This document shows, in pieces, positions 51,607 to 60,128 of a DNA stretch of 64,000 bases. The notes below the pieces were generated by a model, which was not told the DNA's origin, ran no database searches, and saw nothing but the letters and a program-made list of their open reading frames with translations. The stretch is taken from the NCBI RefSeq assembly GCF_001642995.1, contig NZ_LOHS01000088.1, positions 62,001 through 126,000 of the forward strand, read 5' to 3'. A program made the translations under genes and the position numbers. Position 1 is the stretch's first letter; each line of letters starts with the position of its first letter. This stretch comes from Streptomyces jeddahensis. GTDB taxonomy: Bacteria > Actinomycetota > Actinomycetes > Streptomycetales > Streptomycetaceae.

Positions 51607-53265
51607 ATGTCGCACCCCCAGGCCGCCGATCTCGTCCTCACCGGCGGACCCGTCCACACCATCGATCCCGCCCGCAGCCGCGCCACCGCCGTGGCCGTGC
51701 GGGACGGGCGGATCACAGCCGTGGGCCACGACGAGGTCCACGAGCTGATCGGCCCCCGTACCGAGGTCGTGGACCTCGCCGGACGGCTGCTGCTGCCAGG
51801 CTTCCAGGACGCGCACGTCCACCCGCAGGGCGCGGGCCTCGAACTGGGGCTGTGCCACCTCGGCGACACCGTCGACCCGGCGGAGTACCTGCGGCGCATC
51901 AAGGCGTACGCCGACGAGCACCCGGACGTCGAGTGGATCGCCGGCGGCGGCTGGTCCATGGAGGCCTTCCCGGGGGGCACCCCCACGGCCGCTCTGCTCG
52001 ACGCGATCGTCCCCGACCGGCCCGTCTTCCTGCCCAACCGCGACCACCACGGCGCCTGGGTCAACACCCGCGCCCTGGAACGGGCGGGGATCGACGCCCG
52101 CACCCCCGACCCCGCGGACGGCCGTATCGAACGCGACACCGACGGCAACCCCACCGGCATGCTCCAGGAAGGCGCGGCCAACCTCGTAGGCCGGCTGGTG
52201 CCCGACCCGACGCTCGAGGAGCAGACCGCCGCCCTGCTGCGCGCGCAGGCCGTGCTCCACTCGTACGGTGTCACCGCGTGGCAGGACGCCATCATCGGCA
52301 CCTACACGAACATGACCGACCCGGCCCCCGCCTACCACGCGGCTCTGGCGGACGGGCTGCTCACCGCCCGGGTGGTCGGCGCCCTGTGGTGGGACCGCGG
52401 CCGGGGCGCTGAGCAGATCCCCGAACTCGTCGCTCTGCGTGAGGAGTTGAGCCGCGGCCGGTTCCAGGCCACGACCGTGAAGATCATGCAGGACGGCATC
52501 GCCGAGAACCACACCGCCGCCATGCTAGACCCGTATCTGACCGGCTGCGGGTGCGCCTCCGACAACAGCGGCATCAGCTTCGTCGGGCCAGGCGAGCTGA
52601 AGAAGCACGTCACCGAGCTCGACGCACTCGGCTTCCAGGTCCACTTCCACGCCCTCGGCGACCGCGCGGTGCGCGAGGCACTCGACGCCGTCGAGGCCGC
52701 CCGCGCCGCCAACGGATGGCGCGACACGCGGCACCACCTGGCACATCTCCAGGTCGTCCACCCCGACGACATCCCACGCTTCCGCGCCCTGGGCGCCACC
52801 GCCAACATCCAGGCGCTCTGGGCCACGCACGAACCGCAGATGGACGAGCTCACCCTGCCCTTCCTCGGCGCCGAACGCGGCACGTGGCAGTACCCGTTCG
52901 GTGATCTGCTGCGCGCCGGAGCCACCCTCGCGGCGGGCAGCGACTGGCCGGTCACCAGCCCCGACCCGCTGGCGGCGATCCATGTCGCCGTCAACCGGAT
53001 CGCGCCCGCCGCGCCGGACGGCACCGGAGTGTTCCTGCCCGAGCAGCGCATCGACCTGGGGGCTGCCATCGCCGCCTACACCGCGGGCAGCGCCTATGTG
53101 AACCACCTGGACGACACCACCGGCAGCATCGCCGTCGGCAAGCTCGCCGACCTCGTCGTCCTGGACCGCGACCCCTTCGCCGGGCCACCCGAGGAGATCG
53201 CCGCGACGCGAGTGCTGCAGACCTTCGTCGAGGGCCGCCGGGTGTATGCGGCGCCTGACGCATAG
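51607..53265 (+). CDS. YtcJ-type metal-dependent amidohydrolase
   Basis: A 552-residue amidohydrolase-3 family enzyme: ADLVLTGGPVHTIDPARS, metal site GFQDAHVHPQG, then HFHALGDRAVREALDAVEAA, ATLAAGSDWPVTSPDPL and the C-terminal KLADLVVLDRDPF. ATG at 51607. No signal peptide. Such enzymes deacylate or hydrolyse amides and imines of varied origin. It follows the APC permease. The last codons overlap the first copy of a 21-bp tandem repeat. Confidence 0.87.
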   Translation: MSHPQAADLVLTGGPVHTIDPARSRATAVAVRDGRITAVGHDEVHELIGPRTEVVDLAGRLLLPGFQDAHVHPQGAGLELGLCHLGDTVDPAEYLRRIKAYADEHPDVEWIAGGGWSMEAFPGGTPTAALLDAIVPDRPVFLPNRDHHGAWVNTRALERAGIDARTPDPADGRIERDTDGNPTGMLQEGAANLVGRLVPDPTLEEQTAALLRAQAVLHSYGVTAWQDAIIGTYTNMTDPAPAYHAALADGLLTARVVGALWWDRGRGAEQIPELVALREELSRGRFQATTVKIMQDGIAENHTAAMLDPYLTGCGCASDNSGISFVGPGELKKHVTELDALGFQVHFHALGDRAVREALDAVEAARAANGWRDTRHHLAHLQVVHPDDIPRFRALGATANIQALWATHEPQMDELTLPFLGAERGTWQYPFGDLLRAGATLAAGSDWPVTSPDPLAAIHVAVNRIAPAAPDGTGVFLPEQRIDLGAAIAAYTAGSAYVNHLDDTTGSIAVGKLADLVVLDRDPFAGPPEEIAATRVLQTFVEGRRVYAAPDA

Positions 53266-53343
53266 GGTGCGGTGCCTGACGCGTGGGTGCGGCCCGACGC
53301 GTAGGGTGCGGTGCCTGACGCGTGGGGTGCGGTGCCTGACGCG
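53251..53343. repeat. ~21-bp tandem repeat, about 4.5 copies
   Basis: Imperfect units of the form GTGCCTGACGCGTRGGGTGCG begin inside the last four codons of the amidohydrolase and run into the intergenic space. Copy lengths are 21, 20, 19 and 21 bases plus a partial unit, indicating slippage. Confidence 0.85.
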
Positions 53344-53428
53344 CTGATCGAGGATCCGCGCGGCGTCCTGTGCCGGTGCCGCGGTTCGGCTTGCCCTGGA
53401 GTGCACTCACATTCGTAGCATCCCGGGC

Positions 53429-54391
53429 ATGGCAACTCCTCAGCACAAGATCGGCTCGGGATTCGGCGCGCGGAGCACCGCCGACGACGTCCTGCAGGGA
53501 ATCGACCTCTCCGGCAAGCTCGCGGTCGTCACCGGCGGTTACTCGGGCCTGGGGCTCGAGACCACGCGTGCGCTCACCCGCGCCGGCGCCCATGTCGTCG
53601 TACCGGCCCGTCGGCCCGCGACCGCCCGTGAGGCGGTCGCGGGCATCGAGGGTGCGGAGGTCGACGAACTGGACCTCGCCGACCTCGACAGCGTGCGCGC
53701 CTTCGCCGACCGCTTCCTCGCCTCCGGCCGCACGATCGACATCGTCATCGACAACGCCGGGATCATGGCCTGTCCCGAGACCCGGGTCGGCCCCGGCTGG
53801 GAGGCCCAGTTCGCGACCAACCACCTCGGGCACTACGCGCTCGTCAACCGGCTGTGGCCGGCGATCGCGCCCGGCGGGGCCCGCGTCGTCGCCGTGTCCT
53901 CCGCAGGCCACCACTTGTCGGGCATCCGCTGGGACGACATCCACTTCGAGCACGGCTACGACAAGTGGGAGGCCTACGGACAGGCGAAGACGGCCAACGT
54001 GCTGTTCGCCGTGCATCTCGACGCGCTTGGCCGGGACGCCGGTGTACGGGCGTTCGCGCTGCACCCCGGTGGCATCCTCACTCCGCTGCAGCGTCACCTC
54101 GACCAGCAGGAGATGATCGACCGGGGCTGGATCGACGAGTCCGGCGAACTGGTCGATCCGACGGCTTTCAAGACGCCCCAGCAGGGAGCCGCGACACAGG
54201 TGTGGGCGGCGACGTCCCCGCAGCTGCAGGGCATGGGCGGCGTCTACTGCGAGGACTGCGACATCGCCGAGCCCGCCCAGGACGACGGCGAGTGGGTCGG
54301 CGTACGCGACTACGCGACCGACCCGGAGCAGGCCGCGCGCCTGTGGGCGCTGTCCGCCGAGCTCACCGGGGTGGACGCGTTCGCCTACTGA
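53429..54391 (+). CDS. Short-chain dehydrogenase/reductase
   Basis: A 320-residue SDR with the NAD(P)-binding motif VVTGGYSGLGLETTRAL, DNAGIMA, catalytic Ser in VVAVSSAGHHL and YGQAKTAN (YxxxK). It resembles retinol-dehydrogenase-like, or 'extended N-terminus' SDRs in streptomycetes. ATG at 53429 comes shortly after the tandem repeat. Substrate unknown. Ends at a strong terminator facing the convergent SRPBCC gene. Confidence 0.9.
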   Translation: MATPQHKIGSGFGARSTADDVLQGIDLSGKLAVVTGGYSGLGLETTRALTRAGAHVVVPARRPATAREAVAGIEGAEVDELDLADLDSVRAFADRFLASGRTIDIVIDNAGIMACPETRVGPGWEAQFATNHLGHYALVNRLWPAIAPGGARVVAVSSAGHHLSGIRWDDIHFEHGYDKWEAYGQAKTANVLFAVHLDALGRDAGVRAFALHPGGILTPLQRHLDQQEMIDRGWIDESGELVDPTAFKTPQQGAATQVWAATSPQLQGMGGVYCEDCDIAEPAQDDGEWVGVRDYATDPEQAARLWALSAELTGVDAFAY

Positions 54392-54414
54392 TTCCGTGGG
54401 TGGAGGACCACGAG

Positions 54415-54449
54415 AGTGCTGGGCAGGCGGCGGCCACCTGCCCAGCACT
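54415..54449. terminator. Bidirectional terminator
   Basis: A perfect 13-bp inverted repeat (AGTGCTGGGCAGG ... CCTGCCCAGCACT, 9-base loop) lies between the convergent SDR and SRPBCC genes. Confidence 0.8.
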
Positions 54450-54463
54450 GCGCCGGTTCTCGG

Positions 54464-55507
54464 TCACCGGCGCTCCTCCTCGGCGTAGACCTCTTCGTCT
54501 TCGTCTTCGTCCTCGGGATATTCGTCCTCTGGCGTAGCTTCGCCCTCGGCCTCGTCCTCGTACTCGTCTTCTTCCGCCTCGTCCTCCGGCCCTTCCTCCG
54601 GCTCCGCTTCGTATGCGTCGCCAGGCTCTTCTCCGTAGTCGCGCTCGAGCTCTTCTTCCTCTTCCTCTTCTCCCTCGGGCTCCTCTTCCTCTTCCTGGTC
54701 TTCCGCGTACTCCTCCTCGGGCTCCTGCTCGCGCTCCGCCTCGTCCCGGTGCACGACCTTGCCCGCGTGCACCTCGCCCCGCCGGCCCTCGACCTTCTCG
54801 GGGTGCAGCAGGGTCCGGGTCATGACGTGACGGCGGTAGTGCTTCATCTCGAGACGAGCCCGGCGGCCCTGGGCTCGCCAGAGGTTTCCGGTGTGCTCGA
54901 ACAGTCCCTTGGGGTGGTACTCGAGCACCAGCAGGATCTTGGTGAGGTCGGGGGCTACTTCGTGGAAGGTGACTGCACCGTCCACGTATCCCTTCACCCC
55001 TTTTGAGCGCCACACGATCCGCTTGTCAGGCACCTGCTCGATGATCTCGGAATGCCACTCGCGCGTGGAGAGGAAGATCTTGGCCTTCCAGTCGAGTTCC
55101 GTGGCGGAGGTCTCCTCGACCGTCCGGACCTTCTTCATGAAGGAGGGGAACTCCTCGAACTCGGTCCATTGGTTGTAGGCGACGGATACCGGCACGCCGA
55201 CATCGATCTCCTCGACGATATTGGTGGCCTTGAGTGCGTTCCTCCCGCTGCGAGCAGGCCGGGCGCCCGACACGGCCTCCTTGGCCTTGTCCGCGGCCTG
55301 GCGCACGCCGGCTTTGAGGAGCGGCTTCAGTACGGCCTTGCCCGCCAGCGTGCCGCCCTTCGCACGCTCGGTCAGTCTGCTCACGGCTCGCCCGCTCAGC
55401 GCGCCGATCAGCTCCTGAGTGTCGTGGATCAGGCGCTCGGTCGGCAGATCCCTGGCAAGGGTGCCGAGCCCGCCGGTCGCGCGCTGTTCGACTGATTGCC
55501 CAGCCAT
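54464..55507 (-). CDS. SRPBCC (START-like) protein with long acidic tail
   Basis: A 347-residue protein. Residues ~1-90 are a helical, Ala/Lys-rich lead (LSGRAVSRLTERAKGG); ~95-235 form an SRPBCC/polyketide-cyclase-type domain (VEEIDVGVPVSVAYNQWTEFEEFPSFM, KRIVWRSKGVKGYVDGAVTF, LFEHTGNLWRAQGR); the last ~90 residues are almost all Glu/Asp with some Tyr/Ala. Proteins of this type, as I recall, occur in Streptomyces gas-vesicle clusters. It lies 6 bases after its partner gene and should be co-translated. No gvp structural gene is in this window. The acidic tail may be involved in solubility or partner binding. Confidence 0.8.
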   Translation of the reverse strand: MAGQSVEQRATGGLGTLARDLPTERLIHDTQELIGALSGRAVSRLTERAKGGTLAGKAVLKPLLKAGVRQAADKAKEAVSGARPARSGRNALKATNIVEEIDVGVPVSVAYNQWTEFEEFPSFMKKVRTVEETSATELDWKAKIFLSTREWHSEIIEQVPDKRIVWRSKGVKGYVDGAVTFHEVAPDLTKILLVLEYHPKGLFEHTGNLWRAQGRRARLEMKHYRRHVMTRTLLHPEKVEGRRGEVHAGKVVHRDEAEREQEPEEEYAEDQEEEEEPEGEEEEEEELERDYGEEPGDAYEAEPEEGPEDEAEEDEYEDEAEGEATPEDEYPEDEDEDEEVYAEEERR

Positions 55508-55513
55508 GGTGTC

Positions 55514-56074
55514 TCACCCCTGGCTTCGCCGGTGCGTCCCTTTGGTGGCGACCTTCTTCACGGCCTTGGCAGTGCGGCCGGCTGGTTTCCCCGCCGTGTC
55601 GCCGACGGCGTGCTTCACCCTCCTGACCTCGTCCGCGGGCCGCGTCTTCTTCGCCTGCTGGCGCGCCGTCTTCTCCACTTGCCCGAGGCCGGCCTCTTCC
55701 GCCAGCTCAGGCCCAGGCCCCGACTTCTCCGCTTGCTCCGTGTCTCGCGCCTTCGATTTCTCGGCCTTCCCGCCGCCACCCGGTGTGCGCAGCGCCGAGG
55801 TCCGCTCTTCCAGACGGTCGCTCAGCGCGTCCATACGCTGGCTGACCGCGGCCACGGCCGCCTGCCTGCCCGCGGCCATCAACTGGCTGCGGAAGTCCTC
55901 GGTGAGCTTGCCGACCTCGGAGCCCATCAGCTTCTTGGTGTCCAGTGGGCTGTGACCGGCCGCGAGGCGCCTGCCGGCCGCGGCACTGGCAAGCGCGAGT
56001 GCCCACCGCATCCTGTGGCTGCGCCCCATGAGGTAGCCGCTGGTGAAGGCCATCGCCACCTGGCCGTTGTTCAT
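55514..56074 (-). CDS. Partner protein of the SRPBCC gene (basic, DNA-primase-annotated type)
   Basis: A 186-residue protein starting MNNGQVAMAFTSGYLMGRSH and KMRWALALASAAAG-like, with a central helical region (KLTEDFRSQLMAAGRQAAVAAVSQRMDALSDRLEERTSA) and a Lys/Arg/Ala-rich C-terminal tail (AKAVKKVATKGTHRRSQG). Its net positive charge complements the acidic tail of the downstream protein. Proteins of this type are sometimes labelled 'DNA primase' in databases as I recall, without evidence in the sequence. No catalytic motif seen. First gene of the two-gene unit. Confidence 0.7.
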   Translation of the reverse strand: MNNGQVAMAFTSGYLMGRSHRMRWALALASAAAGRRLAAGHSPLDTKKLMGSEVGKLTEDFRSQLMAAGRQAAVAAVSQRMDALSDRLEERTSALRTPGGGGKAEKSKARDTEQAEKSGPGPELAEEAGLGQVEKTARQQAKKTRPADEVRRVKHAVGDTAGKPAGRTAKAVKKVATKGTHRRSQG

Positions 56075-56219
56075 GATCGCCGCCTCACTCTCGCCGAAAG
56101 ACGAACGCGGGATACCTACGTATGACCTAGTATGCGCACTTCATTCCTGGCTGAGGGCTGCCACCCTTCGTGCCCTGGGCCGCTCGCCTTCCTGGCTTTC
56201 CTGGCTGAGGCTGCTGCCT

Positions 56220-57350
56220 TCACAGCACGCGAAGCACCCACGCCCACCGATGGACGCCGGAGCCCACCCGGTAGCGCGGCAGGGTGTCCGGTCCGCAGGA
56301 CGCGGTGCCGAGGCCGCGGTGGGCCGCGTCGATGTGGACCACGCAGTGCGGCAGCGGGACGAGCTCGTCGTGGTGCGAGGCTGAAGCGAGATCCGCGGCC
56401 CGGTAGTGCGTGACCGAGACCTGCCAGGGGGCGTCCAGCCGAACGGACAGACCGGCATCCGCGTCCGACCGCAACGAGAAGCCGCGTACGCCGTACCGTC
56501 CCCCGCTCTCCTGCGGCCGCAGATACGGAGTGAACAGGGCGTCCACGCGGGCGCTGTGATGGCCGACCGCGCCGCCCGCTGCCCGGTCCGGATACGTCTC
56601 CCAGGGGCCCTGCCCGTACCACTCCATCCGGTCGAGACCCTCCACCGTCTCGAAGACCGTGCCGACCCGCGCGACATCGGTCAGCGCCTCGGGAAGGACG
56701 GCGGTCTCCTCGATGAGCAGGCCGCCGTCGGGGAGCAGGCTGAAGACCTGTTGGTGCTCGACCGTGCCCGCGGCGGTCGCGTATGCGGCGAGCACCGTGA
56801 CGCGGCCGGCCCGGCTCTCTGCCGAGAGCGGCTTGCGTACGAGTCTGTCGAGGCCCAGCTCTTGCCAGCGCCGTGCGACTCCGCCCAGGTGGTCGTTGTC
56901 GGTGGGCGCGCGCCACAGGCTGAGTACGGGTGGGGCGGTCATCAGCGGATGGACAAGACGGCCCTCGGCGTCGACGTCGACGGCGGGACCGGACGATGCC
57001 GGGAGCGGTACCGGTACGTCCGCGGAGGGGCGTTCCCGCAGCCGCACCTGCGGCGTGCACACCTCTGTACCCGGGCCCGCCCACGGTTCGACTCCCGCTG
57101 TCGTCACGCGCAGCGTCAGCCAGGCCTCGCCACCGCCGCCGTGGTCCGCGCCGAACTCCGCGGGCGGCTCGACGACGGCCGACCCGCCCGGCGGCACATG
57201 CGGCAGTGCGGCCGGGGCGGTCCGCCTGCCGGACTCCTCGTCGGAGACCACCCACTCGGCAGCCAGCCAGGACAGATCGCGGAAGTGCTGACGGTTGTGG
57301 ATCCGCAGGTGCCCGCCGTCGTACGACAGCCGTACGGGGGCGGCGAGTTC
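56220..57350 (-). pseudogene. lacZ: GH2 beta-galactosidase, C-terminal fragment
   Basis: From ELAAPVRLSYDGGHLRIHNRQ through APTDNDHLGGVARRWQELGLDRL, WYGQGPWETYPDRAAGG and RGFSLRSDADAGLSVRLD to the end, this is domains 4 and 5 of a LacZ-type beta-galactosidase (beta-sandwich and small-chain domain), about 375 residues. The catalytic TIM barrel is absent. It is cut off at the left end of the IS605-family element. The rest of the gene continues at 58865-59213. An apparent in-frame start at 57539 lies inside the element, so it should not be taken as the true N-terminus. Confidence 0.85.
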
Positions 57351-57590
57351 ACCTGTTTCTTGCGAGGAGGCCCCGGCGTTCACGCCGGGGAGGGAATCGC
57401 ATCCGGTGAAGGGCGCGGAGCGTCCGTACCGCTGCCCGGCACCGCTGGGGTGATGCGAACGCGCGTACCTGTGATCGCTGGTCGGGGTGATGGTCGTGGG
57501 ATCGGGGTACGTGTGTGCGGCCGTCGTACCTATGGTCATGGAGGGCTAGGGATGCCGTGGCGTCTGGGCCGGGGACCGTGAGGGGGCGAG

Positions 57591-58828
57591 ATGGGGGAGC
57601 TGAGGGCGGCTGTGGAGGCCGGGCATGCCCGCTACACCTACCGGCTTCGCGTGTCGTCCACCGCCCGCACCGCCCTGGCGGCGGAGTGGGACCGATGCCG
57701 GTGGGTGTGGAACGAATGTGTCGCCAAGTCCAGGGCCGTACACCTGCACAACAAGGCCACGTGCGGCCCGGCTCAACTCAACAAGATGCTGACCGAAGCC
57801 CGCGCCCGTACGCCGTGGCTGCGTGAGGGCTCGTCGGTTCCCCAGCAGCGGATCATCCGCGACTTCGGCCGCTCCCGCGGCAAGGCGCAGAAGGACATCA
57901 CAGCACGCCTGCCTATGGCACGGCGGTCCGGGATGCCGAAGTGGAAGATCAAGCGCGAGGCACTGCCGAGCCTCAACTACACCCGGCGCGGGTTCCGGTT
58001 GCAGGACGGCCGGCTGCACCTGGCCGGGGGCATCGTCGTCACCGTGGTGTGGTCGCGGGCACTGCCGGCTGAGCCGTCCTCGGTGCGCGTGTACCAGGAC
58101 AGCCTCGGGCATTGGTACTGCTCGGTTGTCGTCCCCGCCCAGGTCCAGCCCCTGCCGGAGACCGGCCGCGCACTCGGCGTCGACTGGGGTGTGAAGGAGA
58201 CCGCGACCACCACGTCCGACGCGCACGACCTGCCGCATGCCGAGCACGGCAGGAAGGCCCAGACGAAGCTGACCCGGTACGACCGGATGATGGCCCGCCG
58301 CAAGCCGAACAAGGGCCAGGCGGCCTCGAAGGGCTACCGCGAGGCGAAGAAAGTGCGGGCGAAGGCCCACAAAAAGGTCGCTAGGCAGCGTGAGGACACC
58401 GGCCGCAAGTGGGCCAAGAAGGTTGTCCGCGACCACGACGCCATCGCGGTCGAGGACTTCCGTCCGAAGTTCCTGGCCAAGAGCACCATGGCCCGCAAGG
58501 CCGCTGACGCCGCCATCGGCGCCACCAAGGCCGCTCTGATCGAGATGGGCCGCAAGCATGGGCGGGACATCCGCCTCGTACATCCCGCGCACACCACGAT
58601 GGACTGCGCGCACTGCGATGCGAGAGCCAAGCACGCTCCCCCACTGCCTTAAGGGCGTGGGGGGACCCCCAGCCGCTGGGTGAGCGCACCTACACCTGCA
58701 CCGCGTGCGGAGCCTCTTCCCCGAGGGACAAGAACTCCGCACACGTGATGCTCGTCCGGGCTGGTCTCAACCCGGCTGGTGCTGATGGCGGAAGACCTCC
58801 TGGAGCGCTGCTCCAGGAGGCAGCCTGA
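57591..58828 (+). pseudogene. tnpB: TnpB RNA-guided nuclease gene, disrupted near the 3' end
   Basis: Intact for 353 codons: RuvC-I GVDWG (Asp ~198), RuvC-II AVEDF (Glu ~288), and first zinc half-site C339-AHC342. Then the TAA at 58650-58652 ends the frame. In another frame after a small palindrome, the coding sequence resumes as LGERTYTCTACGASSPRDKN (second CxxC and third RuvC Asp) and ends at 58828. The insert changes the frame by two. Without these parts the zinc finger and the RuvC site are incomplete, so nuclease activity should be lost. ATG at 57591 follows GAGGGG. Confidence 0.82.
58638..58670. repeat. Small palindromic insertion inside tnpB
   Basis: CCCCCAC and GTGGGGG flank CCTTAAGG, followed by GACCCCC. 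It introduces the TAA stop and an out-of-frame length of roughly 35-40 bases. It resembles the small CCCCC/GGGGG palindromes scattered in Streptomyces genomes. Confidence 0.65.
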
Positions 58829-58858
58829 GCCAGGAATCCCCTCCCTTCAGGGAGGGGA
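58796..58858 (+). ncRNA. Putative omega-RNA (reRNA) region / right end of the element
   Basis: Two perfect hairpins, CCTCCTGGAGC-GCT-GCTCCAGGAGG (58796-58820) and TCCCCTCCC-TTCA-GGGAGGGGA (58837-58858), overlap the tnpB 3' end. In IS605-family elements the omega RNA is derived from this region. Expression not shown. Confidence 0.5.
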
Positions 58859-58864
58859 GGATCC

Positions 58865-59213
58865 AAGGTGCTCGTACATCGCGGGCTTCGGGGTGCGGTC
58901 GGGGGAGACCAGGCAGTCAGCGCAGAAGGCGCCGTCGTGGGTGCGTCGCCGAAGTCGCCGCCGTACGCCCAGGGGTAGCCGGGAGCGGCGACCCCCTCGG
59001 TGAACGCGCTCCCCGTGCCGACCGTGCCGGGTCCGGCGGGGCGCCCGTCGGACAGGTCCTGCAGGATGGGGTCGGCAGCAGCTCGAAGCGCCATATGCCG
59101 TCCAGCGGGACACTGCCGGACCTGCGGTCCACCGCGTGCATGGGCAGCCGCCGCCAGCCCGTGGTCTCGGGGGATTCCCAAGGGCGTACGGGGAACAGCG
59201 GCTGCCCGTCCAT
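58865..59213 (-). pseudogene. lacZ: GH2 beta-galactosidase, N-terminal remnant with internal deletion
   Basis: Starting at ATG 59213 (DGQPLFPVRPWESPETTGWR, then SVPLDGIWRFELLPTP), the sequence jumps to the end of the TIM barrel (DLSDGRPAGPGTVGTGSAFT, YPWAYGGDFGDAP) in another frame, then to GAFCADCLVSPDRTPKPAMY in a third, before the element begins. Nearly 500 residues including both catalytic Glu are missing. The ATG overlaps the stop of the permease gene (TGATG), so it was the last gene of the sugar operon. Deletion plus two frameshifts plus IS insertion means no function. Confidence 0.85.
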
Positions 59214-60115
59214 CAGCGGATGGCCCCCTTGGCGAGGTCGGCGATCATCTGGCGCGCACCGATGGCGAAGACGATCAGCAGCGGGATCAGAGCGAGCAGG
59301 GCGCCGGTCATCACCATTCCGTAGTCGGTGGTGCCGTGGACGCCGTTGAGCTGGGAGAGGGCGACCTGGAGCGTCACATGGTCCGGGTTGACCAGCGCGA
59401 TCAGCGGCCAGGCGTAGTCGTTCCACTGGCCCATGAAGGTGAAGATGCCCAGGAACGCGAGGCCCGGGCGGACCACCGGGAGCGCCACGTGCCAGTACTG
59501 GCGCATGAAGCCGCAGCCGTCCAGCCGGGAGGCGTCCATCAGCTCGTCGTGGATCGCGCTCTTCATGTACTGGCGCATCCAGAAGATGCCGAAGGCGTTG
59601 GCCGCCGCGGGCACGACGAGCGCCGTGAGCGAGCCGATCCAGCCGATCCGCGCCATGATCACGAACTGCGGGATGGCGCTGAGCTGGGCGGGCACCATGA
59701 AGATCGCCATCATCATCACGAACAGCGCCCGGCGGCCGGGGAACTGGAACTTCGCGAAGACGAAGGCGGCCAGCGAGTCGAAGAACAGCACCAGGAACGT
59801 CACCGAGCAAGCGACGATCAGGGAGTTCAGCATCGATCCGAAGAAGTCGATGCTGTCGAAGAGGTGACGGAGGTTGTCGTCGAAGTGCGAGCCGGGCAGC
59901 AGCTTCGGCGGGAACTGGAAGATCTCGGTCGACGTGTGTGTCGACATGACGACGGTCCAGTAGAACGGGAAGAGCGAGACGAGGACGCCGAGCATCAGCG
60001 TGAGGTGCAGGGCGATCCCTCGCGGCCGTGCACCCTTGATGGGCCTCGTGCCCCGCGTTCCTGGGGCGTCCTGCGATCCCTGTGCGTCCTTCATGACGTC
60101 TGCCGTGACGGTCAT
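59213..60115 (-). CDS. ABC sugar permease, MalG type (second sugar operon)
   Basis: A 300-residue permease with six transmembrane helices and the EAA motif DELMDASRLDGCGFMRQYWHVALPVVRPGLAF. ATG at 60115 follows GGGAGACC. It ends in TGATG overlapping the lacZ start. With the upstream MalF-type permease and lipoprotein it forms a complete importer except for the ATPase, which is not here and is probably a shared MsiK-type one. Confidence 0.92.
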   Translation of the reverse strand: MTVTADVMKDAQGSQDAPGTRGTRPIKGARPRGIALHLTLMLGVLVSLFPFYWTVVMSTHTSTEIFQFPPKLLPGSHFDDNLRHLFDSIDFFGSMLNSLIVACSVTFLVLFFDSLAAFVFAKFQFPGRRALFVMMMAIFMVPAQLSAIPQFVIMARIGWIGSLTALVVPAAANAFGIFWMRQYMKSAIHDELMDASRLDGCGFMRQYWHVALPVVRPGLAFLGIFTFMGQWNDYAWPLIALVNPDHVTLQVALSQLNGVHGTTDYGMVMTGALLALIPLLIVFAIGARQMIADLAKGAIR

Positions 60116-60128
60116 GGCCGGTCTCCCT

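Larger units (their letters stand above)
57351..58864 (+). mobile_element. TnpB-only IS200/IS605-family element (IS1341 group) inserted in lacZ
   Basis: About 1.5 kb placed exactly between lacZ parts: joining 57350 to 58865 restores YEHLELAAPV. It carries a single tnpB and no tnpA. The left end has a perfect hairpin CCCCGGCG-TTCA-CGCCGGGG (57371-57390); the right end has TCCCCTCCC-TTCA-GGGAGGGGA (58837-58858). Both loops are TTCA. One A base is ambiguous between ends, as expected for insertion without target duplication. The sequence left of the insertion is GAGTTC(A). Confidence 0.82.

Noticed and set aside
56220..57539. Annotating the GH2 C-terminal part as an intact 439-residue protein
   Set aside because: Its first ~60 codons come from the left end of the inserted element; the true gene starts at 59213 and is disrupted.
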